DNA from: Gammaproteobacteria bacterium
Lineage (GTDB): Bacteria > Pseudomonadota > Gammaproteobacteria > SZUA-152
Assembly: GCA_013152545.1 (NCBI GenBank)
Contig: JAADGF010000102.1
Coordinates: 1-60,132 of the forward strand
Length of the DNA stretch: 60,132 nucleotides
Direction: 5' to 3'
The notes beneath the pieces are model-generated. The model saw only the letters and a program-made list of their open reading frames with translations. It did not search any database and was not told the DNA's origin. Numbering within the stretch: the stretch's first letter is position 1; each line of letters opens with the position of its first letter. The position numbers and the translations under genes are program-made. Shown here piece after piece: positions 31,647 to 39,828 of the stretch.

Positions 31647-32297
31647 ATGCAACAAAATCAACCATTGAACAGCAATGTAAACATTCGCGATCTGGGTGTA
31701 CGCGATTACCAACGCGTATGGCATGAAATGCGAACATTTACCGAGGCACGCGACGCCAATACCAAGGATGAATTTTGGCTACTGGAACATCATCCAGTAT
31801 TCACCTTAGGACTTAATGGCAAACCAGAACACGTCCTTAAAGCGGGCACGATTCCAGTGATCAAATGTGATCGAGGGGGGCAAGTCACCTACCATGGGCC
31901 AGGCCAACTGGTCGTTTACACCTTGCTGGATTTAAAACGCCTGAAATTCGGTATAAAACAACTGGTAACCCAGATGGAACAAGCTGTCATTGACATATTA
32001 AGCATGCAACAAATCAATGCAGTAAGAAAACCCAATGCACCTGGCGTCTATGTAAACAACGCAAAAATCGCGGCACTGGGGTTACGCGTCAAACACGGCT
32101 GCACCTACCACGGCCTCAGCTTAAATGTGAACATGGACCTGGAACCTTTTTACCGCATTAACCCTTGTGGATTTAAGAACCTGACATCAGTACAGCTTAA
32201 CGATTTATTAGACACAAAAAACAACGCAATCAATCTCAACCAAGTAAAACAAGACCTTATTTTACAGCTGGAAAGACGAATCTTCAACCTAAGCTAA
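31647..32297 (+). CDS. lipB: Octanoyl-[ACP]:protein N-octanoyltransferase
   Basis: LipB moves octanoate from acyl-carrier protein to the lipoyl domains of 2-oxoacid dehydrogenases and GcvH, the first step of lipoate synthesis. The 216-residue protein has [13 protein letters not shown], the substrate loop [16 protein letters not shown], the catalytic Lys140 ([20 protein letters not shown]) and Cys174 ([13 protein letters not shown]). lipA, which usually follows, is not here: repeats and the accessory island begin 75 bases after the stop. Confidence 0.96.
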   Translation: MQQNQPLNSNVNIRDLGVRDYQRVWHEMRTFTEARDANTKDEFWLLEHHPVFTLGLNGKPEHVLKAGTIPVIKCDRGGQVTYHGPGQLVVYTLLDLKRLKFGIKQLVTQMEQAVIDILSMQQINAVRKPNAPGVYVNNAKIAALGLRVKHGCTYHGLSLNVNMDLEPFYRINPCGFKNLTSVQLNDLLDTKNNAINLNQVKQDLILQLERRIFNLS

Positions 32298-32373
32298 TCC
32301 GTTGAATCGTCGCGAGGGCGACTACAGTGCTGAATATAAGAAACGTGTACGAAATGGCATTACTAATTTAGTA

Positions 32374-32559
32374 TATACCCAAAGCGTTTGAGATTTCGGT
32401 GTAAAGTGTGCGTCATATTTTATTCATAGCACCAAAAGTAGGCGCTTTTAGGCGAGGCGAAATGACACGTAATAGTCGTTCTATTGCAAGGAATTTCAAC
32501 GCCGCTATGAATGAAATAGGGTGTGCAATTTACCCGAAATCTTAAACGCCGCTTTGGGG
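32374..32559. repeat. MITE-like repeat, family 2, copy beside lipB (right end cut)
   Basis: Left end TATACCCAAAGCGTTTGAGA, core ACCAAAAGTAGGCGCTTTTA, and a right end running CTTAAACGCCGCTTTGGGG, where the expected ...TTTGGGTATA is broken. The full copy at 53153-53342 matches it along most of its length. It marks the left border of the accessory island. The bases 32560-32722 that follow hold no recognised gene. Confidence 0.8.
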
Positions 32560-32722
32560 TGCCACTCTCAATATGATGTATATTCAAGCCCTCCATTCAA
32601 AGTGTTGGAGGCGAATATTGGCAAAGGCGATGAAAGCATTTTCAACAAAATTCCAGGTAAAGCAAGTCAGCTTACTGCCAGTTCCCACTTAAAGTTTTTC
32701 AAGGATATATTAGAAATTTATT

Positions 32723-33322
32723 ATGCCGAGTATTACTACTCAGCAGGGTTGGTCATCCTATCTGTCGTATCATCACTGCGGTCACGGGCTGTGTGGTTCA
32801 CATCTGCTGCGTGAGCTGACTTTCATTGTTGACGCCAATGGCTATGCCTGGGCGCGCAACATGAAGCGCCTGTTGCAGGAGAGCTGTGTCAATGTCTCTA
32901 AAAGCCCGGAAAAATGCTTGACTGACTCGGCATGGGTTAATCTACAGAAACGTTACCGAAATATCCTCACCCGAGGAGAAAAAGAGCTGCCACCGATCCC
33001 GCCAAAGCCTAGCGGGAAGCGTGGCAAGCTGGCCAAATCAGATGCACATAACCTCCATGAGCGGTTGAGAGCTTACGAATCAGCCGTACTGCTGTTCGCC
33101 AATGATCCCCATGTCTCATTTACCAACAACCGGGCTGAGCGCGATTTGAGAATGGCCAAGGTAAAGCAGAAGGTATCGGGCTGTTTCCGAGTCGAGGTGT
33201 ACGCACATGCTTACTGTAGAATATCAAGTTACCTACAGACAATGGCAAACAAAGGATATAACCCTCTGATTGCTATTCAGATGGCTATCGCTGGTGACCT
33301 TGATTGGGTAGGGGGCGAGTAG
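32723..33322 (+). pseudogene. IS66 family transposase, C-terminal half only
   Basis: The frame begins inside the DDE domain: GWSSYLSYHHCGHGLCGSHL then LRELTFI, a standard IS66 TnpC block. It contains the last catalytic acid in FTNNRAERDLRMAKVKQKV and ends with the C-terminal IS66 tail (SSYLQTMANKGYNPL). The first half and TnpA/TnpB are missing, so it cannot transpose. Its stop codon directly abuts the end of a truncated toxin frame on the other strand (33323). Confidence 0.8.
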
Positions 33323-33625
33323 TTACGTTTTAGTTTGAGTTAGACTCGCCGATCCAGTTGAAGAAAACTTCGATTCAGTTATTACAATATCTGAAACATT
33401 TCCACTGGCATCGCGTTTTAGCCAAACACCATCAAAACCATTGTTTCTTGGAAGCCTAGTAGCAGGAAGTTCTTCAAACCCAGCCTTTTGCATGGTGATT
33501 GCTGTTCTAGCTTCACCAAGAGAACCTTTCTGAGATGTGCTGAAATCGGTAGTGTCTGTTCTCCTTAAATCTGCGCGTTGTCGCGCAAGATCCGACATAC
33601 CACGTGTATTGTTTGGACCAACACC
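33323..33625 (-). pseudogene. Orphan toxin tail 3: PD-(D/E)XK-type nuclease fragment, cut by IS66 relic
   Basis: The frame opens at GVGPNNTRGMSDLARQRADL without a proper start and carries the pattern ATRLPRNNGFDGVWLKRD, then VSDIVITESKFSSTGSASLT. This is the G-x-D...E-x-K layout of restriction-nuclease-like toxin domains of polymorphic toxins. It ends SLTQTKT exactly where the IS66 relic begins. Such domains normally run on, and an immunity gene would follow; both are lost. It is the last of three tails in the island and is presumably dead. Confidence 0.6.
33610..33622 (-). repeat. Toxin-tail junction repeat, copy 3
   Basis: GTTGGTCCAAACA (minus strand), encoding V-G-P-N, is identical at 35534-35546 and 36326-36338 and marks where each orphan tail starts. 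Confidence 0.75.
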
Positions 33626-33811
33626 CGAAGCGTTATCACCTTTCAGCTTAAACTCACACTTTAGGGACGCTGATGTATTAATGCATTAATTGACTGTTTT
33701 GATGCCCCCCAGTTACGATGTGTCCATGCAAGGAAGAGGCAATTACACAGAATTATTTACAGGGTCATAAAAATGACCTGAATGAGAAATGGGAGACCTG
33801 ATCTTCTCAAT

Positions 33812-34931
33812 TCAAACAACCCCATTTTTTGCCAACATCTTATGGGCCTGCATGTAAAAAATATGCTGATAGCTTATTGACTGAATCCACTCAGCTGGAA
33901 TATTGGGTTCGCCATAATATGCGCCAGCAATTTGCCCATAAACTGCTGCTATAGTGTCCGTATCACCACCCAAATTTGCAGCCATCAACACGCCTTCCTT
34001 GAAATTTTCAGAATTCGCAAAGCACCAAAGTACAGCTTCCAATGTGTCTATTACATATCCTGTCGGAGATAAGTTTTCTATTGATTTTTGTAAATACTCC
34101 CCTGCTACAATATATTTCAGGCTCTTTACAAGAGGGTAGTCGCTCCATACTTCATCGTAGGGCTTGTAGTTCTTCACAAGCTCATCTTTGGAAACTCCAG
34201 CTATTGCGCCATTAATCAAGGCTGCGAAATATTGGCAAGCAGACACTGCCTCATTTGAACCATGAGTTGTTTCTGAACTCTTTCCAGCAAAATGCATCGC
34301 TTTTTTAATATCTCCGAAAAAGAACAGTGCTACCGGAGCTAAACGCATTAAAGATCCATTTCCCGCTGACATCGGATCTTTCGAACCAGCTTCAGGATCC
34401 CCTGTAAGTTCATACCTCTCTAAGGCCGCCTTTACCGTATTGCCTATATCAAAGCAAGCACCAGTACAACTATAAGCTCCATACTTCCACCAAGCCAGGT
34501 ATTTATTCATTTGATCACTCGCATTGAAACCTTTTCTATAAATTAGACTCTGACGCAAGGGCGTATGCCATGCTTGTATCGTCAGTCCACTGCCCGCTGA
34601 GCAAGTTAAATGGACCTCCACCCACTAAACCATCAATTGGAGGAAAAGTATTTGGTTGTTTAAACTCATTAGTAGTGCCCAGAGCATCTCCAACCACCAA
34701 ACCAAGCAATGCTCCACGAAAGCTATTGGCTGTTTTTCCGTAAGGTTGACCAAGATCTTTAAGCTTATCTTCAATCTCCGTATCGCTCAAAGGAGAATGT
34801 AATTTACGATATCTAATATATTTTGCAGTCCAAGTATAATTTTCTGGATAGCCCTCAACAATCTTGTCTGAGACAGGTGGGAACGCGTATTCAGGGTCAT
34901 CTTTTATTTGTTCCTTACTAAATTGAATCAT
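33812..34931 (-). pseudogene. ADP-ribosylhydrolase (Tri1/DraG-like) immunity gene, frameshifted
   Basis: Two overlapping frames make one ADP-ribosylglycohydrolase. The first carries SFRGALLGLVVGDALGTTNE and GQWTDDTSMAYALASES, then stops at TTA-TAG. The second picks up at SLIYRKGFNASDQMNKYLAW and runs through CFDIGNTVKAALE, DPMSAGNGSLMRLAPVALFF and AANLGGDTDTIAAVYGQIAG to a normal end. One base lost just after GAGTCT (about 34550) explains both. The metal-binding acids (WTDDT, GGDTDT) survive in the two halves. In Serratia, a Tri1 hydrolase protects against the Tre1 ADP-ribosyltransferase; here the partner tail lies directly upstream. ATG at 34931 has GGGAG in front. Confidence 0.82.
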
Positions 34932-34952
34932 TTTCAAAACTCCCACTCAGGG

Positions 34953-35549
34953 CTACATTTCGATTAGCTCTATTATCCAATTGCCATTACTATTTCTGTT
35001 TTTAGTCTTAACTTGGAATTTTGATCCCGGACGCAACAGTACTTCTGACTCAAAAGGAAATGCAGAAGCATCACTCACATTAATCCCTGATTTTGATGTA
35101 ATCACCATTTCAACATCACCGCCAAAAGAACCGATTTGTTTAGAAGATGTGCTCATAAATCCTAGATCAGAAAAAGCCTCTCCTTCATTAAACAGTCTAT
35201 TTACTGTAGCATCATCCATTCGAGTTATTCCCCTGTAAATACTACCTTGATATACTCGCCCTTCTACACTGGAAAGTTTTTCCAAAGCAGAGTCAGCCGT
35301 CTTAGCCATGGAATTCCACGGTGTTCCATCAATTGACCCGGATCTCAATAGGGGATTAATGGATTGATAATATTCAGAAATGTAGGCATGTAATGCAATG
35401 AACTCATCATCTGTCAAAACATCAAAATCTTTGTTTGACTGCTTAAGGATCTTCGCATCTTTAACGAGATCCGGATCAATCGACTTAAGATATGCGGTAC
35501 TATCAGTACCATGCTTACTGTTCGAAACAGCTTTGTTTGGACCAACACT
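34953..35549 (-). pseudogene. Orphan toxin tail 2: ADP-ribosyltransferase domain
   Basis: The frame starts SVGPNKAVSNSK straight after the stop of the previous immunity gene and has no start codon or delivery domain. The catalytic layout is that of R-S-E-class mono-ADP-ribosyltransferases: Arg in GSIYRGITRM, the STS motif in SDLGFMSTSSKQIG, and ExE in FPFESEVLLRPGSKF. The domain looks complete (about 195 residues including the lead) and stops normally, 21 bases before the hydrolase ATG. A start at 35417 (MTDDEFIALH) could yield the domain alone in the cytoplasm. I infer a T6SS effector C-terminus left behind without its N-terminal half. Confidence 0.78.
35534..35546 (-). repeat. Toxin-tail junction repeat, copy 2
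   Basis: Same 13 bases as at 33610 and 36326, beginning nine bases after the TAA of the immunity-like gene upstream. Confidence 0.75.
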
Positions 35550-35554
35550 TCAGT

Positions 35555-35920
35555 TTACTTCGAGTAGTACTGATATAAATCCTCATCTTCCCATTCATCT
35601 TCAAAGACTGCCAACAACTCATTCATAACACTATGAACTCTTGGGTCTTCAGACTCTTCCAACCTGTCAATTATTCCTTGTTTAACTTCCTCCCATTTTA
35701 GTGCTCTCATACTAAACTGTATTGCCTCAAATGGAACAATCCCTTCATCTAACATATTTAGAATGCAGCTAATAAATTGCTCTTTGTTCTGAGGATAATC
35801 CTTAAGCGTATTTAACATTTCAAGGAAGGTTGGCTCTACCTCACTAACACTATATTTGGTATCTAATTCAGCCCCGGCCTTTCTGCCCATTTTTTGAAAG
35901 TCATCAATTATTTTAATCAT
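35555..35920 (-). CDS. Probable immunity protein for orphan tail 1
   Basis: A 121-residue acidic, helical cytoplasmic protein (MIKIIDDFQKMGRKAGAELD ... ending AVFEDEWEDEDLYQYYSK). I do not recognise the family. The call rests on context: its ATG overlaps the stop of the tail before it (ATGATTAA), the usual toxin-immunity coupling, and a new junction repeat starts right after its own stop. An ATG 27 bases upstream is possible but would lie inside the toxin codons. Confidence 0.6.
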   Translation of the reverse strand: MIKIIDDFQKMGRKAGAELDTKYSVSEVEPTFLEMLNTLKDYPQNKEQFISCILNMLDEGIVPFEAIQFSMRALKWEEVKQGIIDRLEESEDPRVHSVMNELLAVFEDEWEDEDLYQYYSK

Positions 35921-36338
35921 TATTAATTGGCCTCCAAGCACCACCATTCTTCAACTTAGGATCAAGCACCCATTGCTTATGAATGAATTTATTTTGCACA
36001 TCAAACCCTAATTGCTTAAATGCATTTTCAGCAGAACTTTGTGCGCCCTTACCAACCGGTTGGAAGTGACCCGACGAATTATCAATAAACTTAATTTCAC
36101 CACCAACCACTTTTACTTGCCCAGCACTGACTACTGGATTGCCATTTGATAAATCAATATGACCACCTCCTGGTTCTTTAAATTCCCTACCAACGACCAA
36201 ACGTCCATCTTCTTTAACTACAAAATTGAATTTGCCATTAATATCTTTCAGTTTTTCTGTTGGTATAATTTTAGGAACACCAATTTCATGTTCTGGAAAT
36301 TTATTAGTAAAGACCGTAGACTTACTGTTTGGACCAAC
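35913..36338 (-). pseudogene. Orphan toxin tail 1, unknown activity
   Basis: The frame starts VGPNSKSTVFTNKFPEHEIG and runs 141 codons to a stop that overlaps the immunity gene. Its middle reads GGGHIDLSNGNPVVSAGQVK then IDNSSGHFQPVGKGAQ, a motif I have the impression of having seen in C-terminal regions of polymorphic toxins but cannot assign to a named activity. The end has FIHKQWVLDPKLKNGGAWRP. There is no start codon suited to secretion. An internal ATG (36200) could express the second two-thirds. Confidence 0.55.
36326..36338 (-). repeat. Toxin-tail junction repeat, copy 1
   Basis: GTTGGTCCAAACA on the minus strand, 18 bases after the CdiI-like gene's stop. The live effector carries a related sequence at 37130-37142 (AATGCTCCAAACA) encoding N-A-P-N at its own domain boundary. 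Confidence 0.75.
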
Positions 36339-36355
36339 TGCCTTGCATCAATTAA

Positions 36356-36649
36356 TTATGGCGCAGGCTCATTAGGAAAAATTCTACTCCAAAGACTATC
36401 GATAACATATCCCTTTGCATCATCTTCATCGTCAGCTGGATAAACAACATATTCATCATTCTCTAACAATTCAACCCAAGAAATTGCTTCATCTTTAAAG
36501 AGCTGTTTTAGCTCTCCCTCGATTTCTTTTCTCTGAGCATGATCACTCAACACCCGATCTAAAGCCGCTTTCTCTTCACTTTCTTCTAATCCTACATCCA
36601 CCGAATAAATAGATATAAATAAATTTTTTAAAGAAGGATAATTTTTCAT
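36356..36649 (-). CDS. CdiI-type immunity protein
   Basis: The 97-residue protein opens MKNYPSLKNLFISIYSVDV and has the acidic helical body and WSRIFPNEP end of contact-dependent-inhibition immunity proteins (CdiI_2-like). It begins four bases after the effector's stop and would be made with it to neutralise the effector's C-terminal RNase-like domain. The match is by eye and moderate; the gene order is strong support. Confidence 0.65.
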   Translation of the reverse strand: MKNYPSLKNLFISIYSVDVGLEESEEKAALDRVLSDHAQRKEIEGELKQLFKDEAISWVELLENDEYVVYPADDEDDAKGYVIDSLWSRIFPNEPAP

Positions 36650-36653
36650 TCTA

Positions 36654-37565
36654 TTACCTCGATGGAAATATTGTTATTGTTTCCCAAGCTTTTGTAGCAG
36701 GATTAAATTCATATGTTGCCTGAACACTTCTCAGGTTTTCTATAAGTCTTGGAGCACCTTGTAATTCTGGTTTGAACTTGCTTCCTGAAATCCTTTGAAA
36801 ACCACGACCCAAATCCACACCAAGGTCACCCACACCTGCAGGCTTAACTGTGATAAAAGATTTACCAGGATTATTAGCAATCGCCGTCTTCAGCGCACCA
36901 TTGTTCCGTACGGCCTGATCCGCATGTATAAGCAAATTATCAGAGTGGAATGCTGATGACATAGGCGGAAGTATTGTTTTACCTTTAACAACCTTTACAT
37001 GTCCATCCGGAGCAACACCTGTTAACGCTCTTTGCTTTAGCTGGACATTAGTAACGTCGCCACCATGTCGAACTATTGAGTGAGCATTCGGATGACTTGT
37101 TACAAGTTCTAGTTTTTGAGAGTTAATCTTGTTTGGAGCATTATTCCCAGGACACTTCTGCTCAGAACAACCCTTAACCGCCTTATCAACATCTTCCTTG
37201 ATTTTTGATTTCGATTGTTTCCCCTTCTCCTTGCTCTGCTTCACTCGCGCAAGCTTACTGCGTGCGACTTTCAATTTATCCTTAAGTTCTTTCAGCCTCG
37301 CGGCGATCTTGGTTCCCTTTATGGCATCACCCGCTAATGGTATAAAGCCCACAACATCGAGTAGTGCGCCACCCCAGTCACCCCGCCATAATGACTTGCC
37401 GAGACTGACCACATCAGCCGCCGTTCCCCACGGGGGCGGTAACGCACCAGCAGCGGCTAAACCTGCATCTGCCGCTAACGCTGCATGGGCTGTTTCAAGC
37501 TGTTGTAGTTCTTGCTCTGCTTGTTTAAGCGTAGCCGCGTCAGGCGCACCGCCGAGCTTAGTCAT
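36654..37565 (-). CDS. T6SS-associated effector with RNase A/BECR-like C-terminal toxin domain
   Basis: This 303-residue protein starts one base after the DUF4123 adaptor stop (ATG of MTKLGGAPDA). The N-terminal part has a helical pair, then ALPPPWGTAADVVSLGKSLW and LLDVVGFIPLAGDAIKGTKI, the hydrophobic 'pre-toxin' segment common before toxin domains. A Lys-rich coiled region (about 110-165) and CSEQKCPGNNAPNK follow. The C-terminal domain has AHSIVRHGGDVT, SSAFHSDNLLIHADQAVRNN and the ending YEFNPATKAWETITIFPSR, the layout of bacterial CdiA-CT RNase A-like/BECR ribonucleases, with His in the first block. I infer RNA cleavage in rivals. A visible drop in GC occurs at the start of the toxin domain. 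Confidence 0.68.
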   Translation of the reverse strand: MTKLGGAPDAATLKQAEQELQQLETAHAALAADAGLAAAGALPPPWGTAADVVSLGKSLWRGDWGGALLDVVGFIPLAGDAIKGTKIAARLKELKDKLKVARSKLARVKQSKEKGKQSKSKIKEDVDKAVKGCSEQKCPGNNAPNKINSQKLELVTSHPNAHSIVRHGGDVTNVQLKQRALTGVAPDGHVKVVKGKTILPPMSSAFHSDNLLIHADQAVRNNGALKTAIANNPGKSFITVKPAGVGDLGVDLGRGFQRISGSKFKPELQGAPRLIENLRSVQATYEFNPATKAWETITIFPSR

Positions 37566-37566
37566 A

Positions 37567-38595
37567 TTACCCCATCTCCCGATACTCAGCAAACCAATAA
37601 CGCTCATCGACGCCTTGTTTTGCAGTGGCCCACTGCTCGTCAGGGAGCGCATAAAAACGCTCGATACGTTCAGGCTCTATCAAATGAATCAACTGGGCAA
37701 CTTCTCGAAAGCCGGGGTAATGATGGAAATTTGGCCCAATTTCCCACATTAGCGTGACGAAATGTACCTGGCTTTTTGGATCAGTAAAACCACACGCCAA
37801 GGCTTCATTGCGGCCGTGAGCAACCATTTGATGAAGATCTTGCTCTCTGAGCGTTTCGTGAAATGATGCCAAGTGTTTTGGCATGTATGTGTTGACATAC
37901 CAATGGACGAAGCCCGCTTCTTCCACAATGCCTAGGGTCATTTGCACAGGCTGTAGCTTCAATACATCGGCGACACCTTTTGAATTCATTGGACGGTTTG
38001 TGCGGACCGTCGGCAAGCGGCTTGGTGCTTCCTGCCGGGTATCCGGCGAGTCACTGGAATTGTCCTCGGGGACCAGCGCATTGTGCTCCACACCGATGGA
38101 ACTTGGCCAGTACAACTGGACATCATTTTCTTTGCCTTCGAGCAAATAGTGTTTTACTGGCCCAAACACCTTTTGTATTTCTTCGAGGGTACAGGTGGGC
38201 AAATAAAGCCGTAACACACGCGGGTCATAATACCGAAAATACAAACGTTCTTTATCGGGACTGATGACGATTAAAAATCCACGGAAGTGTTTACGCACGG
38301 CTTTAAAATCAATTTCTTTGGGAATAACGGCCAATATGCCCACATGCCCGCCCCAATTGTTTAACAACCACTCGGTGGCATGGGCATAGGGGGCGAGTTT
38401 CAGTAAATAAGGCGCGGTTTCTCTTAGTTCGGGCGCTAATTCTCCACTGAACAAACACGCGTAGTCGGTGCCCCAGTTGTTGAGCTTTTGCACCAAACCA
38501 GACGCTGAGGCGCCATCGACCACGGCATAGGCTTGCAATGCCTGGTCGCTAAACAGCTGTTCATTGATTGCGTTGCGCTGTTTGTCAAAGTGCAT
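37567..38595 (-). CDS. DUF4123 domain T6SS effector adaptor (Tap/TEC)
   Basis: DUF4123 proteins are chaperones that hand a specific effector to VgrG or PAAR. The first ~150 residues fit the domain: LQAYAVVDGASASGLVQKLN, CLFSGELAPELRETAPYLLK, WGGHVGILAVI, and FRYYDPRVLRLYLPTC. The remaining ~180 residues form a second domain specific to this type. The 342-residue protein lies directly between the PAAR gene and the effector it presumably loads, which starts one base after its stop. Confidence 0.88.
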   Translation of the reverse strand: MHFDKQRNAINEQLFSDQALQAYAVVDGASASGLVQKLNNWGTDYACLFSGELAPELRETAPYLLKLAPYAHATEWLLNNWGGHVGILAVIPKEIDFKAVRKHFRGFLIVISPDKERLYFRYYDPRVLRLYLPTCTLEEIQKVFGPVKHYLLEGKENDVQLYWPSSIGVEHNALVPEDNSSDSPDTRQEAPSRLPTVRTNRPMNSKGVADVLKLQPVQMTLGIVEEAGFVHWYVNTYMPKHLASFHETLREQDLHQMVAHGRNEALACGFTDPKSQVHFVTLMWEIGPNFHHYPGFREVAQLIHLIEPERIERFYALPDEQWATAKQGVDERYWFAEYREMG

Positions 38596-38652
38596 GGCAA
38601 TGGTGGCTCGCGTGCTGGTTTTTTTTCGTTGCTTTCGTTGTGTTAGCCATTG

Positions 38653-39111
38653 TTATCCACCAGCTCGCGTCCGCTTTCGTTTTTCGCAGATTTCACAATA
38701 CGGTTTGCCATCTTTCGCGGCTTTTTTCAGGGTGTCGGCTTGTGCAATGGTTTGCGCACTATCCACGATACTGGCTTCGTCCACTGATTGCGCCTTAACC
38801 GCACCACCGCCCCCACCACCATCGCCAATCAGCACGGTGGGACAACCCATCACGATTTTGCCGCCGTGGGCGGTGGCATCGCCCAGGCGCGCGGCCTGTT
38901 TGCCGTTGATCATGACGCCGGATGAACCGGCAGAGACGTTGTCGGGTGGGCCGACGCAGATGGCCATGTCACCCACCCGGGCTGCAGGCAGTGCACCAAT
39001 TAACACATTGGGCGATCCTTTGACGATGGGACCGCCAACATGGGGGACTGGCCCAGGATTGACTTTGGGACAGATATGCATGTCGGTTATTCTGGCGGCG
39101 GGTTTTCCCAT
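38653..39111 (-). CDS. PAAR-domain spike-tip protein with C-terminal extension
   Basis: The PAAR repeats form the sharp, metal-tipped cone on the VgrG trimer. Visible are KPAARITDMHICPKVNPGPV, PHVGGPIVKGSPNVLIGALP, then AARVGDMAICVGPPDNV and GKQAARLGDATAHGGKIV, ending MGCPTVLIGDGG. His and Cys in CP, HVGG, C and HGG fit the metal site. After a Gly run, a ~50-residue tail ends YCEICEKRKRTRAGG, a CxxC pair of unknown use. The length is 152 residues. Confidence 0.92.
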   Translation of the reverse strand: MGKPAARITDMHICPKVNPGPVPHVGGPIVKGSPNVLIGALPAARVGDMAICVGPPDNVSAGSSGVMINGKQAARLGDATAHGGKIVMGCPTVLIGDGGGGGGAVKAQSVDEASIVDSAQTIAQADTLKKAAKDGKPYCEICEKRKRTRAGG

Positions 39112-39261
39112 GGTGATGCGCTCCGGTGATTTTTTTTCGTGTCGATTGCTTATTCTATTGATGGTTTGGTTGCTGTTTAATCATTGTTCACTGCTGGCTT
39201 ACTGATGGTGCCATTGGGGTTATACCCTGCCTTATCCTTATAGTTTGACCGTTCCTGCTTG

Positions 39262-39822
39262 TTAGGCGGTGCCGCCGTTAGCGATGTTGATGCCGTGTTC
39301 CACATAGGCCTGGTAGCGTTGTTCAACAACTTTCTCTGCGGGGGTTTTAAACCCCGCCGCCATGATGATGGCGCCAGCCACGGCATGGGCGTACAGGTAC
39401 GGGGGTGGTTCCATCACGGGATCTGCCGCTGCACTGATGCTGCCACCACTCCAAAACGCGGCGGCTGCCGCCCAACTGGCAGGGGTGGCATAATCACCAG
39501 CTTCGGCGTGTTTTTCGGCCAGACGGCGATTGGATTCTTCGGGGTGCCTCACCCAGGTTTCTGCGGCAACCAGGGCTGCTTGGTCGATACTGGTGCTGGC
39601 ATCGTAGTGGTAGCGGGCACAAACGCTGGACCACCACACCGCTTCGCGGGCTGGGAGTCCGTGTGCGAGAAAGGTTACGGCGTCGTGATAGTGCCTGTTC
39701 TCTGTCATTTGTTGCAGAAATTCGGCGGGGGTCTGCTGCTCGGTGAGTAATGCCTGACTTTCTTGTTGCAATTTAAAGCGTTGCACGATGGCATGGGCGG
39801 TAGTGGCGGTGATTTTTTTCAT
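39262..39822 (-). CDS. DUF6931-like T6SS accessory protein
   Basis: A 186-residue, Ala-rich helical protein (AREAVWWSSVCARYHYDAS, PASWAAAAAFWSGGSISAA) of the sort encoded between vgrG and PAAR in many gammaproteobacterial clusters. I believe it belongs to DUF6931 but the assignment is from memory of the WW-x-x-x-C pattern. It begins six bases after the vgrG stop, so it is certainly co-transcribed. Its role is unknown; a structural or loading helper is possible. A smaller frame overlapping its end is a shadow. Confidence 0.6.
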   Translation of the reverse strand: MKKITATTAHAIVQRFKLQQESQALLTEQQTPAEFLQQMTENRHYHDAVTFLAHGLPAREAVWWSSVCARYHYDASTSIDQAALVAAETWVRHPEESNRRLAEKHAEAGDYATPASWAAAAAFWSGGSISAAADPVMEPPPYLYAHAVAGAIIMAAGFKTPAEKVVEQRYQAYVEHGINIANGGTA

Positions 39823-39828
39823 GGGTTT

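Noticed and set aside
32521..32814. 97-codon frame starting in the family 2 repeat and ending in the IS66 relic
   Set aside because: It changes identity twice along its length and reads the IS66 part out of frame; a chimera of debris, though 32580-32720 may be a piece of a lost gene.
39177..39386. 69-codon frame at the end of the DUF6931-like gene
   Set aside because: Almost entirely an out-of-frame shadow of that gene.
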